Source of the DNA: Fuerstiella sp.
GTDB lineage: Bacteria > Planctomycetota > Planctomycetia > Planctomycetales > Planctomycetaceae
DNA: 64,000 bases
Assembly (NCBI GenBank): GCA_029245955.1
Contig: JAQWOH010000052.1
Location: forward strand, 1 to 64,000
Reading direction: 5' to 3'
Under the pieces are notes generated by a model that did not search any database, was not told the DNA's origin, and saw only the letters and a list, made by a program, of their open reading frames with translations. Positions 24,897 through 33,335 of the stretch are shown here, piece after piece. Position 1 is the first letter of the stretch; each line of letters starts with the position of its first letter. The position numbers and the translations under genes are program-made.

Positions 24897-25283
24897 TTGA
24901 ATAAACCCAAACCACTGCTGTTGTCGCAGAAACAGCGTATCCGCAGCGGTGGCGACTTTCGTCGCTGTTACAACGGCGTTCGCGCAGGGGATGACCATCT
25001 TCTGGTATTCGCCATTCTCAACGAAAAAGGTAGCAGCAGAGTCGGGGTAAGCGTCTCGAAAAAACACGGCAACGCTGTCAAACGGAATCGAAAAAAGCGG
25101 TTGCTGCGTGAAGCCTATCGTCGGCAACAGCACGATCTGCCACCGGGGCTCGATCTGGTTCTGGTGCCGCGACAAAGGACAGGTTCGGAACTCATGGATT
25201 TTGCGTCTTCGCTGACACGGCTGACACGCAGGCTGGTGCGTCGCCATAGAATGTCAGGGACGCCGGCGGAACCGTCACCGTGA
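24897..25283 (+). CDS. rnpA: Ribonuclease P protein component
   Basis: The protein subunit of RNase P, which matures tRNA 5' ends. 128 residues with the RNR signature KRNRKKRLLREAYR and the N-terminal LSQKQRIRSGGDFRRCY block; GVSVSKKHGNAVKRN is typical. A TTG start at 24897 is preferred because GAGGA lies 7 nt before it; the in-frame ATG at 24873 would precede that SD. It overlaps yidD by the GTGA junction. No rpmH or dnaA is found next to it, unlike the usual origin-proximal order. Confidence 0.92.
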   Translation: MNKPKPLLLSQKQRIRSGGDFRRCYNGVRAGDDHLLVFAILNEKGSSRVGVSVSKKHGNAVKRNRKKRLLREAYRRQQHDLPPGLDLVLVPRQRTGSELMDFASSLTRLTRRLVRRHRMSGTPAEPSP

Positions 25284-25516
25284 GTCTGCTGCAACGCCTG
25301 GTCACGTGGCCTGGCAACGTGGCGGTTTTCCTGGTTCGCGGCTATCAGAAGCTGCTCAGCCCGTTGCTGGGAAGAACGTGCCGGTTTCATCCCTCCTGCA
25401 GTGAGTATTTTGTGCAGGCGGTGCAGAAGTACGGACTATTGGTCGGTGGCTGCAAGGGAATGCGCCGCATCACGCGCTGCCACCCCTGGAACCCCGGTGG
25501 CTACGATCCTCCGTAA
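25280..25516 (+). CDS. yidD: Membrane protein insertion efficiency factor YidD
   Basis: 78 residues with the YidD core GYQKLLSPLLGRTCRFHPSCSEY (cysteines and conserved Pro-Ser) and the C-terminal GMRRITRCHPWNPGGYDPP. It assists YidC-dependent insertion of membrane proteins. The GTG start overlaps the rnpA stop, the conserved rnpA-yidD coupling. yidC does not follow; a convergent methyltransferase gene does. Confidence 0.93.
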   Translation: MSLLQRLVTWPGNVAVFLVRGYQKLLSPLLGRTCRFHPSCSEYFVQAVQKYGLLVGGCKGMRRITRCHPWNPGGYDPP

Positions 25517-25638
25517 ATGATGATCAAACTGGTTCTGATTGATCACGATCCCCGTTTGTTCTTATCGTCATCGACAACGCGGTCGGACACATTGACGGAC
25601 TCCAGCCAGTCCCTGGAGAAACGCAAACCATCCAATGA

Positions 25639-26820
25639 TCATGTTTCAGCAAATTCGAAACGCTGCTGCTCTGCAGGAAGCCTCTCGATGACCGCCTGAA
25701 GCCGCTGGACAAGAAATTCCGTCTGCCCCGGTATGCCGAGCTCTCGACATTGGCAGACAAACCGATTTTTCGCACTTTCATCCTGAACGAATTCTGCCAG
25801 CGACGTACTTCCGCATTCTGCGTACGCAGACAGAACGCCCCGATCAATCAATACGGAAATCTGTTCTGACAGTGATTCAGAAGCAGTTTCGTGGCTTTTG
25901 ACGCGTTTCGATTTTGTGGGCCTGGTTGATCTCTTCTGCCACGTGCTGGGGGCTGACATTGTCGGTTCGGGGGCGCCAGTAAGTTCGTCACCGGACGAAA
26001 CCTCGGCCAGACGAACAGCCCCTGCTTTGGCGTACTCTCCGGACAGTTCAAAACCGACAACCTGCCGGTTGAGTTTCTTTGCCACAACGAGCGTCGACGC
26101 GCTGCCCGAAAACGGATCCAGAACGATCTCGGTCTCTTCCGAACACGTTTTGATAATTCGTCCCAATAATTGTTCGGGCATTTGGCAGCCGTGAAATCCA
26201 GCACGTTCCTTGAATGTGCCAGCGACGCGGGGAAAGTACCAGTCGCTTTCGCTGGGCTGATAACACTCGTCCAGGTCCTGTGGGCGCAACGTAAACGTGT
26301 GGACCATTTCCGGCGGAATGATCCAGGTGTCGTCGGGCAGGCGACCTTTAGGATTCCCTCTCTTGTCGTTGTAAACCAGCATTCGTGCAGAAGGCACTCT
26401 GTTCTGCAGATCATCAGACCGAAACGTGAAGTTCTCGATGTCCTTAACGAAATGGAACAAATGAGTATGCGACCGAGTGAACTTGTTCTTACAGTTGACG
26501 CCAAAGGTGTAGTACCAAATCACCCAGCTGCGACAGTGAAAACCGATTTTCTGAGCTTCGACCTTAAGTTCTGCGGCAAAGTCGTCACCGATGGCCAGCC
26601 AGAATGTGCCGTCCGGCTTCAGCACTCGATGAACAGAATGCATCCAGTCGCGAGACCACTTCAGGTAGTCTTCCGCCGCCATTCGGTCTTCGTAGACATC
26701 GTATTTGTAACCGATATTGAAGGGCGGGTCGGCGAACGCCAGGTCGACGCACCCTTCAGGCAACGTGTTCATGCCGGCGATACAGTCACCGTTATGGATC
26801 AATCCAAGCTTCGATTTCAT
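25639..26820 (-). CDS. Orphan site-specific DNA methyltransferase (beta class, N6-adenine or N4-cytosine)
   Basis: 393 residues. Motif IV is ADPPFNIGYKYD near the N-terminus, and the SAM-binding motif I comes late as LDPFSGSASTLVVAKKLN, so the order IV-TRD-I marks a beta-class enzyme. The usual FxGxG is FSGSA, with the second Gly replaced. A C-terminal extension of ~120 residues contains Ser/Thr/Lys-rich and helical segments. No restriction gene is nearby, so it is probably a regulatory or orphan enzyme. The start is fixed by a strong AGGAGGG before the ATG at 26820; the longer frame to 26895 is rejected. The target site cannot be read from sequence. Confidence 0.88.
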   Translation of the reverse strand: MKSKLGLIHNGDCIAGMNTLPEGCVDLAFADPPFNIGYKYDVYEDRMAAEDYLKWSRDWMHSVHRVLKPDGTFWLAIGDDFAAELKVEAQKIGFHCRSWVIWYYTFGVNCKNKFTRSHTHLFHFVKDIENFTFRSDDLQNRVPSARMLVYNDKRGNPKGRLPDDTWIIPPEMVHTFTLRPQDLDECYQPSESDWYFPRVAGTFKERAGFHGCQMPEQLLGRIIKTCSEETEIVLDPFSGSASTLVVAKKLNRQVVGFELSGEYAKAGAVRLAEVSSGDELTGAPEPTMSAPSTWQKRSTRPTKSKRVKSHETASESLSEQISVLIDRGVLSAYAECGSTSLAEFVQDESAKNRFVCQCRELGIPGQTEFLVQRLQAVIERLPAEQQRFEFAET

Positions 26821-27014
26821 GCAGCCCTCCTGCTGGGCCGGCAGTATAGCTACGGCCGGGCTGATGCGCCACCATACAAGTGACGGCTCAGCCACAAATT
26901 CAAATTCGGCGGTAATTTGCAGCCATTAACTGACTTTTAGTGTTTGCCGATTAGAATCACACGCGTGCGGGCCCGGCCAGCACGCGTTCTATGATTCAGC
27001 AGGAATTTGATGCC

Positions 27015-27530
27015 ATGCCATCGCTGGTTGTTACTCTCGTCGGCTCAGACCGACCTGGACTTGTCGGCTCAGTTTCAGACGTCATTCAGAAGCACAACGG
27101 AAACTGGCGAGAAAGCCGGATGGCTCACCTGGCAGGACAGTTTGCAGGCATCATGCTGGTTGACGTTCCGGAGGCTGACACAGAATCGCTCATCGGCGGA
27201 CTGAATCTGCTCAGCAGTCAGGGCCTGAAGGTCGTCACGGAACTCGATGCCGCCAGAACGACCGAGGAATCTGCTGGCGCGGTGTGGTCGGTAAATGTCC
27301 TGGGAAACGACCGGCCGGGAATCATTCGTGAACTGACGCAGACTCTTGCTGCTCATGACGTAAACGTTGAAGAGCTGCTGACTGAGTGCAACGATGCGCC
27401 ACACGGAGGCGGACAGATTTTCACTGCAAAGGCGCAGCTCAGACTGCCGGAAGGCCTGACAATCGAATTCTTACAGGACGAGCTGGAGCGACTGGCAACT
27501 GACCTCATGATCGACTTTGCTGCCAGTTAA
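27015..27530 (+). CDS. Double ACT-domain protein, GcvR-like regulator
   Basis: 171 residues with two ACT domains: SLVVTLVGSDRPGLVGSVSDV near the N-terminus and VWSVNVLGNDRPGIIRELTQ in the second half. This is the layout of the glycine-cleavage regulator GcvR, which binds an amino acid and controls gene expression through protein contacts. The ligand is not known here; no gcv gene lies nearby. The in-frame ATG at 26991 is also possible, but 27015 aligns with the family and has AGGA about 10 nt upstream. Its stop codon lies inside a 20-bp hairpin. Confidence 0.85.
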   Translation: MPSLVVTLVGSDRPGLVGSVSDVIQKHNGNWRESRMAHLAGQFAGIMLVDVPEADTESLIGGLNLLSSQGLKVVTELDAARTTEESAGAVWSVNVLGNDRPGIIRELTQTLAAHDVNVEELLTECNDAPHGGGQIFTAKAQLRLPEGLTIEFLQDELERLATDLMIDFAAS

Positions 27531-27562
27531 GACGATTTCAGGATCGTCTTAACTGGCAGCAA
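27517..27562 (+). terminator. Perfect 20-bp hairpin containing the stop codon of the ACT gene
   Basis: The left arm (27517-27536) and right arm (27543-27562) are perfect complements with loop TTCAGG. The stop codon TAA is at 27528-27530, in the left arm. No strong T-tract follows. It also lies between convergent genes, so it may serve as a two-way terminator. Confidence 0.75.
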
Positions 27563-27584
27563 TTCGGTTTGAGTTCCAGATAAA

Positions 27585-28385
27585 TCAGGCACTACGGGTC
27601 TTTTCGACCGTGGACCGTGTCCACGCAGCAACAGGGTGTCTGTCTCCCGGAAAGGAGTCAATAATCGACCGCGTGATCATGCGATCGTCATCGTGCAACG
27701 GTGTTGCCAGGCCGTCAATGTCCGGGAAACTATGACGCAGGCCCGCCAGAATCAACGACCAGGCATCGTTGTGCTCGGGGTCCAGGCGTTCCTGATGAAA
27801 GCGATCGTGAAAAAATTCTCGGGCACGGGTTTCGTCAAAGGAGAAGCTCCAAAGGTCGTACGCGGCCATGAGACTGCAATTGAGCATATCTGCCCAACGC
27901 TCGGACGAGGCTCTCAGCTTGTTAATATGTATGACCTGTTCAGGTTGTAACGTCGCGTCATCCAGGCAGACACGCAGTACCTTGCGACGAATGGTCACAT
28001 GGCTGTGGAACACATTTCTTGCAAGTGGCTCAATCCGAGACTCCCCCCGCTGACGATCGCACGCGATCAGAACGACCGTCCAGACCCGATTCATCAGATC
28101 GTTAATTATGATCTGTTCCGCAATGGACTGCACTGGCGGACGTTTGAGGCTGAGCCCGAAAAGGTGCAATGGATCCCGAATTTCGACGCCCTTTTGAATG
28201 TCGTTCAGGTCGCGCATCCAACGGTTGAAACGGTTGCGGGAATGGATGTAATAATCACCCAGCACCGTGTTGGAAACCTGATCGGATTGCTCGATCAGCA
28301 GTTGGCTGTGTGCAGAAACAAGTGCTGTAACTTCGACCAGGTAAGCGAGTTTCACAACGTTTTGTCCGGCTGGGTGGCTTATCAC
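27585..28385 (-). CDS. Conserved hypothetical protein
   Basis: A 266-residue soluble protein with no signal peptide, TM helix or recognised motif. It is rich in Arg, His and Asp with several helical segments (LDDATLQPEQVIHINKLRASS; ARNVFHSHVTIRRKVL) and a central Trp-containing stretch, WADMLNCSLMAAYDLW. The start is GTG at 28385 (no ATG in the first 60 codons). It ends 22 nt beyond the big hairpin. Function unknown. Confidence 0.55.
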   Translation of the reverse strand: MISHPAGQNVVKLAYLVEVTALVSAHSQLLIEQSDQVSNTVLGDYYIHSRNRFNRWMRDLNDIQKGVEIRDPLHLFGLSLKRPPVQSIAEQIIINDLMNRVWTVVLIACDRQRGESRIEPLARNVFHSHVTIRRKVLRVCLDDATLQPEQVIHINKLRASSERWADMLNCSLMAAYDLWSFSFDETRAREFFHDRFHQERLDPEHNDAWSLILAGLRHSFPDIDGLATPLHDDDRMITRSIIDSFPGDRHPVAAWTRSTVEKTRSA

Positions 28386-28600
28386 GAATTGTGATCCGCG
28401 AATCTTGAGTCAGATGACTACTGCCGGGAAAATGCAAACCTGATGCCGGAAAGTTCATTCGGCTGCCGCAAGCGGTGGTTTTGCACCGGAAACGGCCATA
28501 CGCACGCCACACACTGACCGAAACGAGGCCGACAAGTTCAGATTCGGCCGAAAGCCGTGAGAAGCGGAGGGGCCCCACGTTGCCGAAACGCAACATTCGT

Positions 28601-29383
28601 CTACTCGTTCGTTGTTTCTTGTGGACTCTTTGCCTTAGGAAGCTGACGAATCCGTGCCTTCCGAATCCACGCCGTCGACTGATACGTCGCAAAGCCCAGC
28701 GGCTTGGAAATCTCAACTTCAAATCGAACGTCAATCTTCCGATCTTCCGTTTCCACTTCCACCAGCTGCTGCTTATCCAGCCATGCCTCGATCGTATCGT
28801 CGGTAACCTTCAGCCGAATTTTGTACCACTGACCGTTTGTAAATGCCATGTAGCTGGTTGTTTCATTCTCGGACGCATCCATCCCGTCCAGACTTGAGAG
28901 ACCGCAGACACCACCTCCCCATCCGCCCAGAATCAGACTGCAACTGCTCTTCCTGACAGGGAATGTCAGGCCAACAAAAAAGTCGCTCCCTGCAGCTCGC
29001 TGCGCCTCAAACTCGATCTCGTAGTTACATAACGGCAGATCTTTTCGGGACGAATTGATGCCCGATAAGTCAACACCCTGAGTAATCACGACGTTGCCCT
29101 TTTCCAGATAGACCTCGCCTTCGCCACCGAAATTGGTCGACTTCCAGCCGTCCAGATTCTTTTCGTTGAACAATGGAGTCCAGCCGTCCTTATCCGGTTT
29201 GGGGGACGCTGTCCGTTTAGCGTCCGCAGTCGACGTCTGCTCGACTTTATCCTTGTCTGCCATACTCACAGATTCATGCAAACAACACGTCCCCACGGTC
29301 ACCAGTGCCCACAGGATCGGTAGGGACACTGTGGTGGGTTGAATCAGGTTCTTGCGTGAATGTCTCAGAGAAAGCATGCGCAT
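28601..29383 (-). CDS. DUF1080 / 3-keto-disaccharide hydrolase domain protein
   Basis: 260 residues with an N-terminal hydrophobic segment (LPILWALVTVGTCCLHESV) consistent with export. The domain begins GWTPLFNEKNLDGWKS, the hallmark of DUF1080, and ends with IRKARIRQLPKA. Family members fold as concanavalin A-like beta-sandwiches, and some hydrolyse 3-keto sugars; many planctomycete copies are uncharacterised. It stands alone in a gene-poor stretch with 900 nt of non-coding DNA upstream. Confidence 0.85.
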   Translation of the reverse strand: MRMLSLRHSRKNLIQPTTVSLPILWALVTVGTCCLHESVSMADKDKVEQTSTADAKRTASPKPDKDGWTPLFNEKNLDGWKSTNFGGEGEVYLEKGNVVITQGVDLSGINSSRKDLPLCNYEIEFEAQRAAGSDFFVGLTFPVRKSSCSLILGGWGGGVCGLSSLDGMDASENETTSYMAFTNGQWYKIRLKVTDDTIEAWLDKQQLVEVETEDRKIDVRFEVEISKPLGFATYQSTAWIRKARIRQLPKAKSPQETTNE

Positions 29384-30287
29384 TGGTAAGGTCCTTCGAA
29401 GTGATCGTCGCCTTCAGTATACAGGAATCGAAGGCAACCGAAACCCACGCCATGGAGACAAAACCTCCCTCGGTGCATCCGATCCCCGGAGAAGCCACAC
29501 TGCCCTGAGTTTACTGCTCTCCCCCGCGTTGTTCGTTGTCGTGCGAATCGGTCTGCAAGCGGGGAAGAGACTGGGAGAGGGGGCCATACCTTGCACTTTC
29601 CCCTCGCCCCGACCTCCGCCGTATTGCGTTGAATTCACGTTCAAATGGCGCGCGTGCAGACATCGCTGCATGACGAACGTGGTATCAGTCGGAACGAAAT
29701 GTTCAGCCCTGTCCGGAATGCATACAGAATTTCCGGCACGACGAGCGAAATCGTGCCCTGCACCGTCATCTGCGACAACCACCGTTGCGACGAAACCACA
29801 GATGATCTTTTTTTTCGCAACACCACTGAAAGCGCTTGGAAAAACAGTGTTCAGAAAGAATTACAAACCTCTGCGCACATGTGATGACGGCATGTCGCAA
29901 CACGCCGCACAACCGTAACGTATTTCAAAAAAACGAGTTACGGCGCAACCGGACTGCGATTCCAAGTTTGGCACGATAAGTGAGATGGACACATACAGGA
30001 ACTGCCCCCCATAAGCGGAACATAGCAACGTGTAGATGGCCCAGACACATTTCACTGACCTCTGTCTACAGAATGAATATGCAGTGATTTCGAACGAATT
30101 CTGCAGCTCAGCATACTCGCGGGCGACCGTCTGCCCCAAGGCCTGAACAGGACGTTGTCGAGTCCAATCACTGCACTACAGTCAGAGACGCCGGTGAAGA
30201 CAGATCGTTGCAGGATGACCGCGCAGGCTCCGTGCCGACGTCCACCCACTGAATTTCGCCGAGGGCGGCGAAACGACACACTGAGGA
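29384..30287. other. Long intergenic region, no supported gene
   Basis: A 904-nt region, one of the longest gaps in the window. Short open frames exist on both strands, but none carries a recognisable motif. Seen features are a run of eight T at 29808-29815 and a weak 7-bp inverted repeat, CCGTAAC/GTTACGG (29913-29943). It may hide a non-coding RNA or decayed genes. Confidence 0.5.
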
Positions 30288-33098
30288 TTACTGCTCAGGC
30301 TCAGCGTCTGGATTGATGCCGTATCGCACCCAGACATCTTTCTCCCATTCAAGGCTGGGAGGACCTCCGAGCTGTTGTTGCATGAGTCCGATAAAAGCGC
30401 TTTGAGAGAACGCAGATTGCTTACCCTCGGTGGCAAATCTTTCGCGCAGACCATCTTCGCCAATTTCCGGCGTTGGAAACCGGTTGGTCACATGAACAAC
30501 GTAATACTTCGACCGGTCAGCATTCGGAACGACACCCACTTCTTCGTCTGCCAGCTCGGTGAACACAAAATTCATAAACTTGTCCCCGACCATCTCAAGC
30601 GAGCCGCCGGTGCTGTCGGCATATTGAATGGGTGACATACTGACCTGCGGACGCTGGAAATTATTTGGCGCCGCAGAGGATGTGCGCAACCATGAAAATG
30701 GCAGCGTACTGCGAACAGCCAGTGCAGCACCGTCTTTGGTTGCAGTTTCATCCATCAGAGATGTGACCATGTCCTGCTTTTCCTCGCCCTCCAGTCCGTC
30801 ATCAACCTTCTGCGCCAGTTCCTCACCGCGTTTCTCCGCCAGTTTCCGAGCTTCGATTCGTTTCAATGCCAGTACAACCGCGTCGCGCACACCCGGATCA
30901 TCCAATTCGGGAATGTGTGAGACAGAAAAATCGATGGCCCAGTGTGCGTAGTGACTTTCGCCGCCACTCAGGTCCAGGGTTTGGCGCTGAGCACGACGGA
31001 CGAGAAACAACTGTGCATCATTATTCTGTTCGTCGTTTGAAAACGTCTGGAACACGGTGGCAGCAACGTTGGGAGACTGACTTGCCTCTATCGGGTTGTC
31101 GTTCGGCCTGGTCGCCGAACTGATCGGGTAATCTTCATCATCCAGGAATTCCCGATAGCTGATCAGCGGCGTCTCGACATATGCGAAGCCTTCTTTTTCT
31201 GCGTATTTTTTCAGTCCATCACCCAGCTGGGCATCGAACGATCGCATCTGTTCGCGAAGATCCTTTAAGGCCTGCGACTGCTCTTCTGCGCGTCCCTCAA
31301 ACTTCCCGGGATCTTTTTCGATAAACGAAAAACGATGGGACGAGCGTTCTCGGGCGAGCGTTTCCATGTGCGCAACCGCAGCAGTCATCTTCTCGTCGAT
31401 AGCTTCGCCAACACGCTGCCGCAGAATCTCTTCGCGGATCTCGTTCTTGAGGTCGTCATCCAGTGGCCGGTACTCGTATTCGATTTCCGCGGGCTTATTG
31501 TCCGTCTTTGCAGGAGAATCGGGGACTGGGGGAATCGTCAAACTCGGCTGTGTGGCGTTGGCTTCGTCATCCGTCTGCTCAGCCGGCTTGGCATCACCAT
31601 CCGGTTTTTCCGTCGCTGGTGCCGTTTTCGGCTCGTCTGCGGGCTCAGATTCAACGGACTCTGTGGGCGTCTTATCGTCTGCAGTATCCGTACTGCTCGA
31701 GGAGTCCTCGGTCGCCGGCGGCTCTGAGTTTTCATCAGCCGCAACCGCCCCTTCATCCGATTCGAATGGTCCGCAACTGCCGTCAGATTCCTCGCCCTCT
31801 GTCGCCGCTTCCCCGCCCTCTGTCGCCGCTTCCGATGGGCTGTCTGCCTTTTCCGGAGCCTCATCGGAGGTGGCTTTCGGCTTCGTGTCCGCCGGCTTTT
31901 CTTCCTTCGGTTGCTCCGTCACCGGCTGAGGCTGCGGGGCATCGTCTTTTTTCTTTGCTGGTTCCGGCTGCTCCGGCGATGGCTCGTCGGTCTTTTCTGC
32001 CTCAGCCTTTATCTCAGGCTTTGCATCACCTGTCGGTGCTTCTGCCGGATCCGTCGTTTTCTCATCCGGAGTGTCCGGCAAGACGGGCGTCCGAATCATA
32101 GGAGTCTCTTTGTTTTCTGCGTAATAAGCCTCGATATCCGCATCTGTGACCTCTCCGACCGCAGCTTCCATGGATGCATAGTCGAGCTCCAGGAACGCCA
32201 GTTTCGCTCGAAAGTCCATCCGAAAGCCTGGCGTTCCAGGTCCATCCTGATTTGGAAACTTGGTGCTGCACTCAGCAAACAGCGCTTCGACCTCAGCGTC
32301 TGTGGGCTGCTCGACTTCATCAACAAACTGGTCGACATCCAAAGCAACGGTATTCAGTTGCTGCCGCACGTTCAGGCGACGAAAATATTGCCAATAGACC
32401 TCCGGTCCCGGTGGTAGAGAGCTGGTACGAGGACGCAGCGTCAGATAAGCCAACTGAGCTTTGATCTCGTCACCCAGAATACTGAACAGCGTCTCGTCAT
32501 TCATCGACTTGCGGTCGTATGACAAACTGTTGCGGATACTGACATAGTCTTTTTCCGTCAGCATGTCTGAAGTGATCTGTTTCAGATAATCATTGACCAT
32601 GTCCTTGTTGACCGTAACGCCGATTCGATCGGCTTCAGCTCGCATCAATTTTCCAAAGATCACGTCTTCTCGGTTGGTCTGATGTCCAAACCCGAAAAGT
32701 CGGGCAAACTGTCGTCCAAATTGTTCGCCGTAAACGGCTTCCGAAGCCTGCAGGACAAACTGATTGGCGATGGAGCGACGCACCTCCAGGTTGAACATTT
32801 CCTCTTCTTCAATCACGCCCAGAGACGTGCTGAGACCGCCATCTTCGACGAATCCCGGCAAAACGAATCCGAGGACCGCTCCCAGTGCCGCCCCGCCAAG
32901 GCCCCATTGCAGCCAGCGTCCCTGACCGACGCCCGCAATGCCGAAGACGGCGCCTCCGGCCAGCAGGCCCAATAGCCACAGATTCGCTGATGTATCACTG
33001 AAAAGACTGTCGAGAGTGAACAGCAGCATCGACAGGATGACCATCACGATCATCATGCCCGAAGAGTATTTTCGGAAGAACTTAAATGGAGAGGCCAT
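30288..33098 (-). CDS. Membrane-anchored SurA/PpiD-like protein with long acidic linker
   Basis: 936 residues. Three N-terminal TM helices (MMIVMVILSMLLFTLDSLF; LWLLGLLAGGAVFGIAGV; GLGGAALGAVLGFVLPGFV) are followed by a SurA-N-like chaperone domain (QFGRQFARLFGFGHQTNRED; VNDYLKQITSDMLT). Then comes a ~180-residue low-complexity Glu/Pro/Lys/Thr/Ser linker and a second helical region. No clear parvulin PPIase domain is visible, so a chaperone role is inferred and not isomerase activity. The ATG at 33098 (MASPFKFFRKYSSG) is chosen because it places the basic segment just before the first TM helix. It diverges from topB. Confidence 0.7.
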   Translation of the reverse strand: MASPFKFFRKYSSGMMIVMVILSMLLFTLDSLFSDTSANLWLLGLLAGGAVFGIAGVGQGRWLQWGLGGAALGAVLGFVLPGFVEDGGLSTSLGVIEEEEMFNLEVRRSIANQFVLQASEAVYGEQFGRQFARLFGFGHQTNREDVIFGKLMRAEADRIGVTVNKDMVNDYLKQITSDMLTEKDYVSIRNSLSYDRKSMNDETLFSILGDEIKAQLAYLTLRPRTSSLPPGPEVYWQYFRRLNVRQQLNTVALDVDQFVDEVEQPTDAEVEALFAECSTKFPNQDGPGTPGFRMDFRAKLAFLELDYASMEAAVGEVTDADIEAYYAENKETPMIRTPVLPDTPDEKTTDPAEAPTGDAKPEIKAEAEKTDEPSPEQPEPAKKKDDAPQPQPVTEQPKEEKPADTKPKATSDEAPEKADSPSEAATEGGEAATEGEESDGSCGPFESDEGAVAADENSEPPATEDSSSSTDTADDKTPTESVESEPADEPKTAPATEKPDGDAKPAEQTDDEANATQPSLTIPPVPDSPAKTDNKPAEIEYEYRPLDDDLKNEIREEILRQRVGEAIDEKMTAAVAHMETLARERSSHRFSFIEKDPGKFEGRAEEQSQALKDLREQMRSFDAQLGDGLKKYAEKEGFAYVETPLISYREFLDDEDYPISSATRPNDNPIEASQSPNVAATVFQTFSNDEQNNDAQLFLVRRAQRQTLDLSGGESHYAHWAIDFSVSHIPELDDPGVRDAVVLALKRIEARKLAEKRGEELAQKVDDGLEGEEKQDMVTSLMDETATKDGAALAVRSTLPFSWLRTSSAAPNNFQRPQVSMSPIQYADSTGGSLEMVGDKFMNFVFTELADEEVGVVPNADRSKYYVVHVTNRFPTPEIGEDGLRERFATEGKQSAFSQSAFIGLMQQQLGGPPSLEWEKDVWVRYGINPDAEPEQ
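31793..31833 (+). repeat. 21-bp tandem duplication inside the acidic linker
   Basis: CGCCCTCTGTCGCCGCTTCC occurs at 31793-31812 and 31814-31833. The 21-bp period encodes a 7-residue EGGEAAT-type repeat in the low-complexity linker, which points to slippage or duplication in disordered sequence. Confidence 0.8.
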
Positions 33099-33182
33099 GT
33101 GGAGAAAACGCCTTGTTCCGGCGGAAGCAATTTGCCAGCCTGGCTTGACAGATGGGGTGCGGAGTCGTATCCCACCCACAAA

Positions 33183-33188
33183 ATTATA
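33183..33188 (-). promoter_or_regulatory. Consensus -10 hexamer upstream of SurA/PpiD-like gene
   Basis: The minus strand reads TATAAT here, 85 nt before the ATG at 33098. No good -35 hexamer is found at 16-18 nt, so support is partial. Confidence 0.3.
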
Positions 33189-33335
33189 GACTTTTATTGA
33201 CGATCACGGTCCGGTCGGCTTCGTGCATGCAGCTGGCGAACGTCAGACGAGCCGCGGATTTTAGCCGTCGCAGCCAATGAAACAAGGTCAACCCAAACCA
33301 AGGGTTACGTCGCTGACAAGACTTACGGAGCCGTA

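Noticed and set aside
31366-32101. Plus-strand Ser/Pro-rich frames opposite the SurA/PpiD-like gene
   Set aside because: They arise from the reverse reading of the acidic Glu/Pro/Thr linker; no motif.
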